A program made the position numbers and the translations under genes. Source: Trueperaceae bacterium (GTDB lineage: Bacteria; Deinococcota; Deinococci; Deinococcales; Trueperaceae). Taken from it: 5,280 bases of DNA. Location of the stretch: positions 1-5,280 of the forward strand of contig PXAU01000049.1 in assembly GCA_003567075.1 (NCBI GenBank), written 5' to 3'. Position 1 is the first letter of the stretch. Each line of letters begins with the position of its first letter. Positions 1-5,280 of this stretch are shown here, piece by piece. A model generated the notes under the pieces. The model had not been told where the DNA came from, did no database searches, and saw nothing but the letters and a program-made list of their open reading frames with translations.

Positions 1-277
1 CGAAGCCGAGCAGGTCGAGGGCGTAGACGCGGTAGCCGGCGGCGGCCACGGCGGGGGCGTTGAGGCGGTACTGGAACACGCTGGAGCCGCCGCCGATGCC
101 GTGCACCATGACCACGGGCGGGCCCGAGCCGAGCACCTCGTAGCCGGTCGTGAAGTCCCCGAAGGGCGCCGACGCGACCCGCGCGCCGGGGATGACGGGT
201 TCGTCGCCGACACCGTCGACGACGGGGACGCAGGCGGCGAGGCCGAGGAGGAGCAGGGCGATCACGATGCTTCGCAT
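1..277 (-). CDS. alpha/beta-hydrolase lipoprotein, N-terminal part (cut by left edge)
   Basis: The minus-strand frame opens with ATG at 277-275 and stays open for 92 codons to the left edge, so the C-terminal part is missing. The protein begins MRSIVIALLLLGLAAC: a short charged start, a hydrophobic core and a lipobox (LAAC) with the cysteine at residue 16. This predicts cleavage by signal peptidase II and lipid anchoring outside the cytoplasm. After a linker, residues 55-62 (PVVMVHGI) match the strand and HG oxyanion-hole motif of alpha/beta hydrolases, and residues 83-92 (RVYALDLLGF) match the conserved 'yrV.alDl.GfG' strand. The nucleophile elbow and catalytic histidine lie outside the window, so activity and substrate (ester, lactone, haloalkane or other) cannot be judged. 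The gene diverges from the hydrolase at 434. An internal GTG (codon 5) is an alternative start but would remove the positive charge of the signal peptide. Confidence 0.85.
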   Translation of the reverse strand, partial: MRSIVIALLLLGLAACVPVVDGVGDEPVIPGARVASAPFGDFTTGYEVLGSGPPVVMVHGIGGGSSVFQYRLNAPAVAAAGYRVYALDLLGF

Positions 278-283
278 TCCTTA

Positions 284-289
284 ATCATA
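284..289 (-). promoter_or_regulatory. -10 box TATGAT, probably giving a leaderless mRNA
   Basis: Read on the minus strand, TATGAT (five of six bases of TATAAT) is followed by only six bases, TAAGGA, before the ATG at 277. A start six to seven bases after a -10 box falls on or next to the A of the start codon, which would make the transcript leaderless. The AAGGA touching the ATG has no spacer and is therefore poorly placed as a ribosome binding site. No convincing -35 hexamer is seen 16-18 bp upstream. Confidence 0.5.
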
Positions 290-388
290 CCGCCGCCCTC
301 TACGGCGTGACCGGCGGCCAGCACCCACTCTGCCGCGACGACGGCTCGACAGCGCCCGGCGTCACCGTGCCGCACCGGCTTCCACCGG

Positions 389-394
389 TAGACT
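389..394 (+). promoter_or_regulatory. candidate -10 box TAGACT for the 434 hydrolase
   Basis: TAGACT fits the relaxed TANNNT -10 pattern and lies in the divergent intergenic region, about 40 bp before the ATG at 434. The expected -35 region has only a weak match (GTGCCG, 367-372). Two copies of CACCGG (373-378 and 383-388), exactly 10 bp apart, fill the would-be spacer. They could be a regulator site on one face of the helix or chance in GC-rich DNA. Confidence 0.3.
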
Positions 395-402
395 CACGCC
401 GA

Positions 403-420
403 CGCGGCGCGTGCGCCGCG
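403..420. repeat. perfect GC inverted repeat in the 5' leader of the 434 hydrolase
   Basis: CGCGGCGC (403-410) and GCGCCGCG (413-420) are perfect inverted copies around GT. In RNA they would form a stem of about seven GC pairs with a four-base loop, ending four bases before the GAGG ribosome binding site. It could lower translation initiation or act as a DNA operator. There is no T-run, so it is not a canonical terminator. Confidence 0.5.
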
Positions 421-424
421 CGAC

Positions 425-428
425 GAGG
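425..428 (+). promoter_or_regulatory. ribosome binding site GAGG selecting ATG 434
   Basis: GAGG lies five bases before ATG 434. The in-frame GTG at 428 overlaps this site and has no Shine-Dalgarno of its own at a normal distance, so ATG 434 is preferred and the protein starts MRRVIKVV. Confidence 0.55.
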
Positions 429-433
429 TGTCG

Positions 434-1162
434 ATGCGCAGGGTGATCAAGGTCGTCGGGCTGACGTTGGCCGTGCTCGTGGTGCTGGTGCCGGCTGCCT
501 TCTACGGTTGGACGCGCGTGGCCCGCTACGCCGCCTTCCCCGAAGCGGTGGCGGTGGCGCAGGGCGCCGAGCGCGTGGGCGGCTGGTACGTGTTCGCGCC
601 CGACCAGGAGCCCATCGCCGGGCTGGTGTTCTACCCCGGTGGTCTGGTCGATGCGCAAGCGTACGCGCCGCTGATGCAGCGCCTCGCCGACGGTGGCGTG
701 CTCACCGTGCTGGTGCCGATGCCGCTCGAACTGGCCGTGTTCGGGATCAACCGCGCGCGCGACGTGTTCGGCGCGTTCCCCGAGGTGCAGCCCTGGACCA
801 TCGCCGGGCACTCTCTTGGCGGCGCGATGGCCTCGGAGTTCGTGAAGGCCAACCCCGAAACCGTCGCGGGTCTGGCGCTGCTGGCTTCGTACCCGGCCGA
901 GTCGAGCGACCTCTCCGGGCTGGCGATCGGAGCAGTATCGACCTACGGGACCGAGAACGGGCTCACGCCGCCCGAGGGCTTCGAAGCCTCGCTGGCGCGT
1001 TTGCCGCCCGGCACCGACCTGGTGGTGATCGAGGGCGGCAACCACGCCGGCTTCGGCAACTACGGACCCCAAGCCGGTGATGGTGTGGCGAGCATCGACC
1101 GCGAGGAGCAGCAGCGCCAGGCCGCCGAGACGCTGCTGGCGTTCGTCACCTCGTTGCGCTGA
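434..1162 (+). CDS. membrane-anchored alpha/beta hydrolase
   Basis: The product has 242 residues from ATG 434 (244 from GTG 428). Residues 4-25 form one hydrophobic segment after MRR, predicting an N-terminal membrane anchor or uncleaved signal with the catalytic domain outside the cytoplasm. The domain is a compact alpha/beta hydrolase: a first strand with an oxyanion-type YPGGLVD (67-73), the nucleophile elbow GHSLGG (125-130, Ser127) and a C-terminal GGNHAGFGNYGPQAGDG block (201-217) holding the likely catalytic His204. This His block and a following EEQQRQ helix are hallmarks, as I recall, of a family often annotated as carboxymethylenebutenolidase-like or simply alpha/beta hydrolase. The usual 'YGtxDG' acid motif reads YGTENG here, with Asn175 where Asp is expected. 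Glu174 next to it might substitute. The substrate is unknown. No terminator is visible after the stop, and the gene diverges from the lipoprotein hydrolase at 277. Confidence 0.88.
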   Translation: MRRVIKVVGLTLAVLVVLVPAAFYGWTRVARYAAFPEAVAVAQGAERVGGWYVFAPDQEPIAGLVFYPGGLVDAQAYAPLMQRLADGGVLTVLVPMPLELAVFGINRARDVFGAFPEVQPWTIAGHSLGGAMASEFVKANPETVAGLALLASYPAESSDLSGLAIGAVSTYGTENGLTPPEGFEASLARLPPGTDLVVIEGGNHAGFGNYGPQAGDGVASIDREEQQRQAAETLLAFVTSLR

Positions 1163-1374
1163 ACGCCCACGGTAGCCGCAAACCGTTCGGCACTGTAATC
1201 GTTGCGGCGAACGCCGCGGGCGGCGTCGTGCACGATCCCACCGCTGAACCCGCGACGCGCGAGGCGCGCCAGGACGGACCAGGCGGATCCCCCGTTCAGC
1301 AGCGTGGCCACGATCGCGTGCCCTTCGAACGTGTCGCTGGGTTGGTAGGGGCGTGGTAGCGCCTCGCTTGGCAT
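1162..1374 (-). pseudogene. decayed PIN-domain (VapC-like toxin) remnant
   Basis: The minus-strand frame through this gap reads like the C-terminal half of a PIN-domain ribonuclease toxin. It has a stretch resembling the 'LTRLPxPYRxS' region (EALPRPYQPS), then a helix and the signature SVLARLARRGFSGGIVHDA, which corresponds to the family's 'l..la.rGlsGGrvyDAlia' around a conserved acidic residue. The next part is shortened: the 'LIAA.A...GA..llT' stretch appears deleted, and what follows (NDYSAERFAATVGV) resembles the usual 'TyNaedF.rl.gv' end. The N-terminal DxS metal-binding strand is absent, and no antitoxin gene is adjacent. The surrounding open frame (1446-1060) runs antisense into both neighbouring genes, so its ends are not meaningful. 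I infer a VapC gene broken by deletions. The match is from memory of the family pattern; chance resemblance in GC-rich DNA is possible but less likely. Confidence 0.45.
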
Positions 1375-1386
1375 CGTCACGGTGAA

Positions 1387-1406
1387 CGCCGATGCGCGCA
1401 TCGGCG
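1387..1406. repeat. perfect 20-bp palindrome upstream of the flavin oxidase gene
   Basis: The arms CGCCGATGCG (1387-1396) and CGCATCGGCG (1397-1406) are exact reverse complements with no spacer. The palindrome ends five bases before the GAGGAGG ribosome binding site of the oxidase gene. Position and perfect dyad symmetry fit an operator for a dimeric repressor of the TetR, MarR or GntR type, or a hairpin in the mRNA leader. No regulator gene lies in the window. Confidence 0.55.
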
Positions 1407-1411
1407 ATCGT

Positions 1412-1418
1412 GAGGAGG
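1412..1418 (+). promoter_or_regulatory. strong ribosome binding site GAGGAGG
   Basis: GAGGAGG lies four bases before ATG 1423 and fixes the start of the flavin oxidase. It follows the 20-bp palindrome directly, so a protein bound there, or a hairpin in the transcript, could affect access to it. Confidence 0.7.
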
Positions 1419-1422
1419 ACCG

Positions 1423-2886
1423 ATGCTGATCACCGAGCTCGACCACGGAACGCTAGCCGCGAACGCCGGGATTCGTCTGGATCGTGACGCCGTGGAGGCC
1501 TTCGAGGCCCGCCTGCGAGGCCGGCTGCTGCAACCGCAGCGCGACGGCTACGACGACGCACGTCGGCTCTGGAATGGCATGATCGACAAGCGCCCAAGGC
1601 TCATCGCTCGCTGCAAGGGCACGGCCGACGTCATCGCCGCGGTGCGCTTCGCGCGAACGCATGGCCTCGCCGTCGCCGTGCGCGGTGGCGGGCACAACGT
1701 CGCCGGCCTGGCCAGTATCGACGACGGAATCGTCATCGACCTGTCCGAGATGAACGGCGTGCACGTCGATCCCGAGAGGCGCGTCGTACGGGCCGAGGGC
1801 GGAGCGACGATCGGCGACCTCGATCACGAGACCCAAGCCTTCGGCTACGCCGTGCCGATGGGGGTCGTGTCCGAAACCGGGATCGCCGGCCTGACGCTCT
1901 CGGGCGGCATCGGTTGGTTGCGCAACAAGCACGGCCTCAGCTGCGACGCTCTGATCGCGGCGGACGTGGTCACCTCCGACGGTCAGCGCGTGCGCGCCAG
2001 CGAGACGGAGAACAGCGACCTGCTGTGGGGGCTGCGCGGTGGGGGCGGCGCCTTCGGGGTGGTCACGGCGCTCGAGTATCGACTGCACGCGCTCGGCCCG
2101 GATGTGATGTTCGCGTTCGTGCTGTACCCGAGGGAGCGGGCGACCGAGATCCTGCGCGCCTACCGCGACTACGTGGAGCGCGCACCCGACGAGGTCAGCT
2201 CGATCGCTGCCCTGGGCATGGTGCCTGACGAGCCGAGCTTCCCAGAGGCGTTCCACCATGCGCCGCACGTCATGCTCGCCGCCATGTACGCCGGCGACCC
2301 GGAGGACGGTCGGCGGGCCCTGGAACCCTTGCGTGCATTCGGAGAGTCGCTCCTCGACGCAAGCGACGTGATGCCGTACACCCAGGCGCAGCGCGTCTTG
2401 GACCAGGACTACCCGAACGGTCGGCGCTACTACTGGACGTCCACCTACCTCCACGGCCTCGATGATGCGGTGATCGCTGATCTCATCGAGAGCGCCGAGG
2501 AGGCGCCGTCACGGTTGTCGACGGTGGACGTGTGGCCCATGGGCGGCGCCGTTCGCCGGGTCGAGCCAGGCGCCACGGCCTTCGGGCCCCGGAGCGCACC
2601 GTACCTGCTCGGCATCGAGGCGAACTGGGACGACCCGGCCATGGACGAGGAGAACCTCCGCTGGGGTCGCACCTGGCTGAAGAGGATGCAGCGCTTCGGC
2701 GGGGGCATCTACCTGAACTTCCCTGGCTTTCCCGACGACGAGGGCGTGGCGTCGGAAGCGCTCTTCGGGCAGAACCGCGAGCGGCTCGTCGACCTCAAGA
2801 CGACGTACGATCCCGAGAGCCTGTTCCGGACGAACCACGGCGTCGAACCACGCGCTGCGTCGATGGTGCGCGAGCGCCTCCGCTAG
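1423..2886 (+). CDS. FAD-linked oxidase, berberine-bridge / 6-hydroxynicotine oxidase type
   Basis: This complete 487-residue protein is a normal length for the family and has no signal peptide, so it is probably cytoplasmic. The FAD-binding (PCMH-type) domain spans roughly residues 55-225. It contains VRGGGHN (86-92), whose His91 is the residue expected to bind FAD covalently, then EGGATIGDLDHETQ (125-138), GLTLSGGIGWL (156-166) and LLWGLRGGGGAFGVVT (200-215). The C-terminal BBE motif is present (YLNFPG at 430-435, then FGQNRERLVDLKTTYDP and FRTNHGVEP at 448-476). Bicovalent members have a Cys in the 'GxCxxxG' segment; here it reads GVVSETG with Val149, so a single covalent link is expected, as in 6-hydroxy-D-nicotine oxidase. 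Such enzymes oxidise alcohols, sugars or amines with O2, giving H2O2. The substrate cannot be read from the sequence. The gene appears to have its own leader, with a palindrome and strong ribosome binding site. Confidence 0.93.
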   Translation: MLITELDHGTLAANAGIRLDRDAVEAFEARLRGRLLQPQRDGYDDARRLWNGMIDKRPRLIARCKGTADVIAAVRFARTHGLAVAVRGGGHNVAGLASIDDGIVIDLSEMNGVHVDPERRVVRAEGGATIGDLDHETQAFGYAVPMGVVSETGIAGLTLSGGIGWLRNKHGLSCDALIAADVVTSDGQRVRASETENSDLLWGLRGGGGAFGVVTALEYRLHALGPDVMFAFVLYPRERATEILRAYRDYVERAPDEVSSIAALGMVPDEPSFPEAFHHAPHVMLAAMYAGDPEDGRRALEPLRAFGESLLDASDVMPYTQAQRVLDQDYPNGRRYYWTSTYLHGLDDAVIADLIESAEEAPSRLSTVDVWPMGGAVRRVEPGATAFGPRSAPYLLGIEANWDDPAMDEENLRWGRTWLKRMQRFGGGIYLNFPGFPDDEGVASEALFGQNRERLVDLKTTYDPESLFRTNHGVEPRAASMVRERLR

Positions 2887-3021
2887 CGTGGGTCGTGGCA
2901 CGGTGCGCCGGGCGATGCACGCTGCACCGATGGACGGCACACGACATGCTTCGTTCGACGGCTGGGCCGGCAGACACGATCCCGCCAGCGCTCGGGTGCG
3001 CACCTGGCCGAGGACGGGTCG

Positions 3022-3150
3022 ATGGTGGTGGATGACGTCGCGTTGGACACGGTGCAGGCGCTCGAGCAGGCTGGTTGGCGCTGGCGTGAAGCGTGGGACG
3101 ACGATGCGCACGACTGGGTTGCCGACCGGGCCGTTGCGGCTCCGGCGTGA
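3022..3150 (+). CDS. candidate small acidic Trp-rich protein, 42 aa
   Basis: ATG 3022 is preceded by GAGGA (3010-3014) at seven bases, a good ribosome binding site, and the frame ends at TGA 3148-3150. The 42-residue product is rich in Asp, Ala and Trp. It begins MVVDDVALDTVQALEQAGWR, and its centre (WRWREAWDDDAHDW) could form an amphipathic helix. By hand count, GC is about 79% at third codon positions against about 48% at second positions, the pattern of real genes in high-GC DNA. The same frame is open back to the oxidase stop at 2884, but the upstream translation looks random. I do not recognise a family. It may be a genuine small protein, the tail of a decayed gene or a chance frame. It is 200 bp upstream of the epimerase gene on the same strand. 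Confidence 0.35.
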   Translation: MVVDDVALDTVQALEQAGWRWREAWDDDAHDWVADRAVAAPA

Positions 3151-3339
3151 TCGGGTGCCGCTGCTCGCGTGTGAGGCGGGAGGACGTGCGGGCTCTTCCC
3201 CCGGCCGTCCGCAGCGATCGCTGAGGCGGGCGACGCTGGCCGAGGCCCAACGACTCGCAGACGACCACGATGCCTGGCGGCCGGCCCCGTGCGACACTAG
3301 GGGCGCCCGTGCCGACGTCCACGATGCCGTGCCTGGTGC

Positions 3340-3347
3340 GGAGGAGG
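3340..3347 (+). promoter_or_regulatory. ribosome binding site GGAGGAGG selecting ATG 3351
   Basis: GGAGGAGG ends three bases before ATG 3351, and its first GGAGG lies six bases before it. This supports 3351 over the in-frame upstream ATG at 3270, whose extra 27 residues (starting MPGGRPRATL) are Arg/Pro-rich and unlike the family's N-terminus. Confidence 0.75.
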
Positions 3348-3350
3348 CCG

Positions 3351-4283
3351 ATGCCCTTCACGCTCTCTCTGAACACCAACCCGCTGGTCAACCGCTTCGC
3401 CGAGCCAGGCGACCTGATCGAAACCGTGGCCCGCCATCTGCGCGTCCGCGACCTCCAGTTGACGCACGAGTTCGTCAACCCGAGCTGGCCCGCCCACGTG
3501 ACCCGGCGCCTGACGCGTGAGCTGCGTGCCGCCTGTGAGCGGACGGGAGTGCGGATCACCTCGGGGATGACGGGGCCCTACGGTCGGCTCAACGCCTTTG
3601 GCCATCCCGATGCCGACGTGCGCCGCTACTACGTCGACTGGTTCAAGGCGTACGCCGAGATCATCGCGGACCTGGGCGGTGCGTCGGTCGGCACGGCGTT
3701 CGCGATCCTCACCTACCGCGACCACGATGACCCGGTGCGGCGCGAGGAGCGGGTCCGCACCGCCATCGACGCGTGGGCCGAGGTCGCCGAGCACGCCAGG
3801 GGCGCTGGGTTGCACTATCTCTTCTGGGAGCCGATGAGCATCGGCCGGGAGTTCGGCGAGACCATCGACGCCTGCCTCGCGCTGCAGGAGCGCCTGACCG
3901 CGGCGGAGATGGCGGTGCCGATGCGGATGATGGCAGACGTCGACCACGGCGACGTCACGAGCGCCAACCCAGATGACTACGACCCCTACGCCTGGGTGCG
4001 GGCGGTCGCGAGCGCGTCGCCGATCATCCACGTCAAGCAGTCGCTGATGGACAAGGGCGGGCACCGGCCCTTCACGGCGGCGTTCAACGCGCGGGGACGC
4101 GTCCACCCTGCACCGCTGCTCGAGGCGATCCGAGCCGGCGGAGGCGCGGACAACGAGATCTGCCTCGAACTGAGCTTCCGCGAGCGGGAGCCGAATGACC
4201 GCGAGGTCATCCCCCACATCGCCGAGAGCGTGACGTTCTGGGCGCCGCACGTCGATACAGGAGCGCAGGATCTGCGCGTGTGA
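3351..4283 (+). CDS. TIM-barrel sugar-phosphate isomerase/epimerase, EryC-like tetrulose-phosphate epimerase
   Basis: This 310-residue protein belongs to the xylose isomerase-like / AP endonuclease 2 TIM-barrel superfamily. Metal-site residues are visible in the expected order: Glu160 in FWEPMS, Asp196 with His199 in ADVDHGD (the DxxH motif), His227 in IIHVKQ and Glu273 in CLELSF. This is the pattern of metal-dependent ketose 3-epimerases. The N-terminus (SLNTNPLVNRFAEPGDLI, then QLTHEFVNPSWP) and the segments TSGMTGPYGRLN and GREFGETI resemble, from memory, the EryC-type D-erythrulose 1-phosphate 3-epimerases of erythritol catabolism. Superfamily membership is secure; the exact substrate is an inference. 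No tetritol kinase, RpiB-like isomerase, transporter or regulator is visible, although neighbours outside the window could supply them. A dehydrogenase gene follows after 15 bp, so the two are probably one operon. Confidence 0.88.
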   Translation: MPFTLSLNTNPLVNRFAEPGDLIETVARHLRVRDLQLTHEFVNPSWPAHVTRRLTRELRAACERTGVRITSGMTGPYGRLNAFGHPDADVRRYYVDWFKAYAEIIADLGGASVGTAFAILTYRDHDDPVRREERVRTAIDAWAEVAEHARGAGLHYLFWEPMSIGREFGETIDACLALQERLTAAEMAVPMRMMADVDHGDVTSANPDDYDPYAWVRAVASASPIIHVKQSLMDKGGHRPFTAAFNARGRVHPAPLLEAIRAGGGADNEICLELSFREREPNDREVIPHIAESVTFWAPHVDTGAQDLRV

Positions 4284-4285
4284 GT

Positions 4286-4290
4286 AGGGG
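4286..4290 (+). promoter_or_regulatory. ribosome binding site AGGGG for the dehydrogenase gene
   Basis: AGGGG lies eight bases before ATG 4299 and just after the epimerase stop (4281-4283), supporting coupled expression. A second in-frame ATG at 4359 has AGGA (4346-4349) nine bases upstream. Its product would start MKAVVTTG, the more usual beginning for this family, so the start is not settled. Confidence 0.45.
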
Positions 4291-4298
4291 CGCCAACG

Positions 4299-5280
4299 AT
4301 GAACCTCTTGGCTGACAACGACCTGAAGCGGCTGGAGCCGAAGCCAGGATGGCCAACCATGAAGGCCGTGGTGACCACGGGTCACGGTGGTTACGACCGG
4401 CTCGACTATCGCGACGTCCCGATCCCCGAACCGGGGCCGGGCGAGGTGCTGCTCAGGGTGCTCGCGGCGGGCGTGAACAACACCGACGTCAACACCCGGC
4501 TCGGCTGGTACGCCTCGTCGGTGTCGGGTGGGACGGAGGCGCTCGCTGCGACGTCGGGCGCGGACCTGGAGGACGGCGGCTGGGACAGGCGCACGCCGTT
4601 CCCGTTCATCCAGGGGACCGACTGCTGCGGCGAGGTGGTGGTGCGCGCCGGCGACGTTGCGCGTCCGGCGCTCGGCGCGCGGGTGCTGGTGCGCGCCTGC
4701 ATGCGCACGCAGGGATTCGGCTCGCTGGACAACGTGTGGTTGGGATCGGACTTCGACGGCGCCTTCGCGCAGTACGTGTGCGTTCCGGCCAGCGAGGCGT
4801 TCGAGGTCGCGTGCGACTGGAGTGACGTCGAGCTCGCGACCATTCCCTGCTCCTACGGGACGGCCGAGAACCTGCTCGGGCGCAGCGAGGTCGGCGCTGG
4901 CGATCGCGTGCTGGTGACGGGCGCGTCGGGCGGCGTGGGGTCGGCGGCCGTTCAGCTGGCGAGGCGGCGCGGCGCGCACGTGACGGCGGTCGTCGGGCGG
5001 CCCAAGACCGAGGCCGTCAAGGCGCTCGGGGTCGACCGGATCGTCGCTCGAGGGAGCGACCTCGTCGCCGAGCTCGGTGAAGCGAGTGTCGATGTCGTCA
5101 TCGACAACGTTGCCGGCGACGGCTTCGGACGCCTCCTGAAGCTCCTCGCCCGCGGCGGCCGCTACGCCTCGTCGGGTGCGATCGCCGGGCCGATCGTGAC
5201 CATGGACCTGCGCGACGTCTACCTTCGCGACGTGCGACTGATCGGCGGCACGGCCTGGGACGAGCCGGTGTTCCCGAGCC
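4299..5280 (+). CDS. medium-chain dehydrogenase/reductase (alcohol dehydrogenase / quinone oxidoreductase type), cut by right edge
   Basis: The frame stays open for 327 codons to the right edge; family members are usually 330-370 residues, so little is missing. The GroES-like catalytic domain comes first (MKAVVTTGHGG at 21-31, PEPGPGEVLLRV at 43-54, GVNNTDVNTRLGWY at 58-71, then FIQGTDCCGEVV at 103-114). The Rossmann domain follows, with the nucleotide-binding turn TGASGGVGSAAVQLA (207-221), VDVVIDNVAG (264-273) and GGRYASSGAIAG (286-297). The classic zinc ligands are not evident: GTDCCG replaces GHE..G and there is no four-cysteine structural zinc cluster. It therefore resembles the zinc-independent reductase side of the superfamily, with NAD(P)H as cofactor. 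It follows the epimerase gene by 15 bp and probably acts in the same pathway, on an alcohol, aldehyde or ketone that the sequence does not reveal. ATG 4299 is chosen for its position; ATG 4359 would remove 20 residues. Confidence 0.9.
   Translation, partial: MNLLADNDLKRLEPKPGWPTMKAVVTTGHGGYDRLDYRDVPIPEPGPGEVLLRVLAAGVNNTDVNTRLGWYASSVSGGTEALAATSGADLEDGGWDRRTPFPFIQGTDCCGEVVVRAGDVARPALGARVLVRACMRTQGFGSLDNVWLGSDFDGAFAQYVCVPASEAFEVACDWSDVELATIPCSYGTAENLLGRSEVGAGDRVLVTGASGGVGSAAVQLARRRGAHVTAVVGRPKTEAVKALGVDRIVARGSDLVAELGEASVDVVIDNVAGDGFGRLLKLLARGGRYASSGAIAGPIVTMDLRDVYLRDVRLIGGTAWDEPVFPS

Larger units (their letters stand above)
2887..3350. other. 464-bp gap between oxidase and epimerase genes
   Basis: No large gene is convincing here. 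The gap starts with an interrupted GC-rich inverted repeat (CGGTGC 2901-2906 with GCACCG 2924-2929, 17-base loop, no T-run), too weak to call a terminator. It contains the small ORF at 3022-3150, a 12-bp palindrome CAGCGATCGCTG (3212-3223) and, at 3293-3298, GACACT, a weak -10 candidate for the epimerase gene (three of six bases of TATAAT, no -35). Longer open frames on both strands across this gap have Arg/Pro/Ser-rich low-complexity products and look like shadows. Confidence 0.5.

Noticed and set aside
307..1080. 257-codon plus-strand frame overlapping the membrane-anchored hydrolase
   Set aside because: The product is Arg/Ala/Gly-rich and a frame-shifted shadow of the hydrolase, whose frame has the catalytic motifs and a ribosome binding site.
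1204..1217. GCGGCG-AA-CGCCGC inverted repeat downstream of the hydrolase stop, as a terminator
   Set aside because: The stem is only five to six pairs with a tiny loop and no following T-run, and it falls inside the PIN-like remnant.
1368..1373. TTGGCA as a -35 box for the flavin oxidase gene
   Set aside because: It matches TTGACA in five of six bases, but no acceptable -10 box lies 16-18 bp downstream, where the 20-bp palindrome sits.
1453..2454. 333-codon open frame on the minus strand opposite the flavin oxidase
   Set aside because: It is fully antisense to a gene with clear FAD-binding motifs, and its translation is low-complexity His/Arg/Val without recognisable domains.
2901..2929. 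CGGTGC / GCACCG inverted repeat after the flavin oxidase stop, as a terminator
   Set aside because: Six pairs around a 17-base loop with no T-run is too weak to call.
3265..3328. Direct repeat CCACGATGCC at 3265-3274 and 3319-3328
   Set aside because: There are only two 10-bp copies 54 bp apart, with no further similarity around them and no third copy nearby; probably chance.
3297..4979. 560-codon open frame on the minus strand across the epimerase and dehydrogenase genes
   Set aside because: It is antisense to two well-recognised genes, rich in Arg, His, Pro and Ala, and shows no family motif. Long antisense frames are expected opposite GC3-rich genes.

Overview
The window is GC-rich bacterial chromosomal DNA with strongly G/C-biased third codon positions, purine-rich Shine-Dalgarno sequences before most genes, and one gene whose -10 box sits almost against its start codon, as in leaderless transcripts. 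This fits a high-GC lineage such as Actinomycetota or Deinococcota. The sequence alone does not decide between them. No rRNA, tRNA, CRISPR array, insertion sequence or phage gene is visible.

Layout. Positions 1-277 (minus strand) hold the 5' part of an alpha/beta-hydrolase lipoprotein that continues past the left edge. Diverging from it across a 156-bp promoter region is a membrane-anchored alpha/beta hydrolase (434-1162, plus). The 260-bp gap after it carries, on the minus strand, what looks like a decayed PIN-domain (VapC-like) toxin remnant, then a perfect 20-bp palindrome just before the ribosome binding site of the next gene. That gene (1423-2886, plus) encodes a 487-residue flavoprotein oxidase of the berberine-bridge/6-hydroxynicotine oxidase type, with the histidine for covalent FAD but without the second, cysteinyl, attachment site. 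A 464-bp gap follows. It has no large gene but contains a plausible 42-codon small ORF (3022-3150). The right part is a two-gene unit: a TIM-barrel sugar-phosphate isomerase/epimerase resembling tetrulose-phosphate epimerases of the EryC type (3351-4283), and 15 bp later an NAD(P)-dependent medium-chain dehydrogenase/reductase cut by the right edge (4299-5280).

How the genes may work together. The last two genes are probably co-transcribed and suggest catabolism of a small polyol or sugar derivative. The flavin oxidase upstream could supply another oxidation step but is separated by a long gap. The two hydrolases form a divergent pair and need not be related to the rest. I see no clearly new multi-gene system. 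The points worth a second look are the decayed PIN gene, the 20-bp palindrome, the leaderless promoter, the small acidic Trp-rich ORF and the altered acid residue of the second hydrolase.
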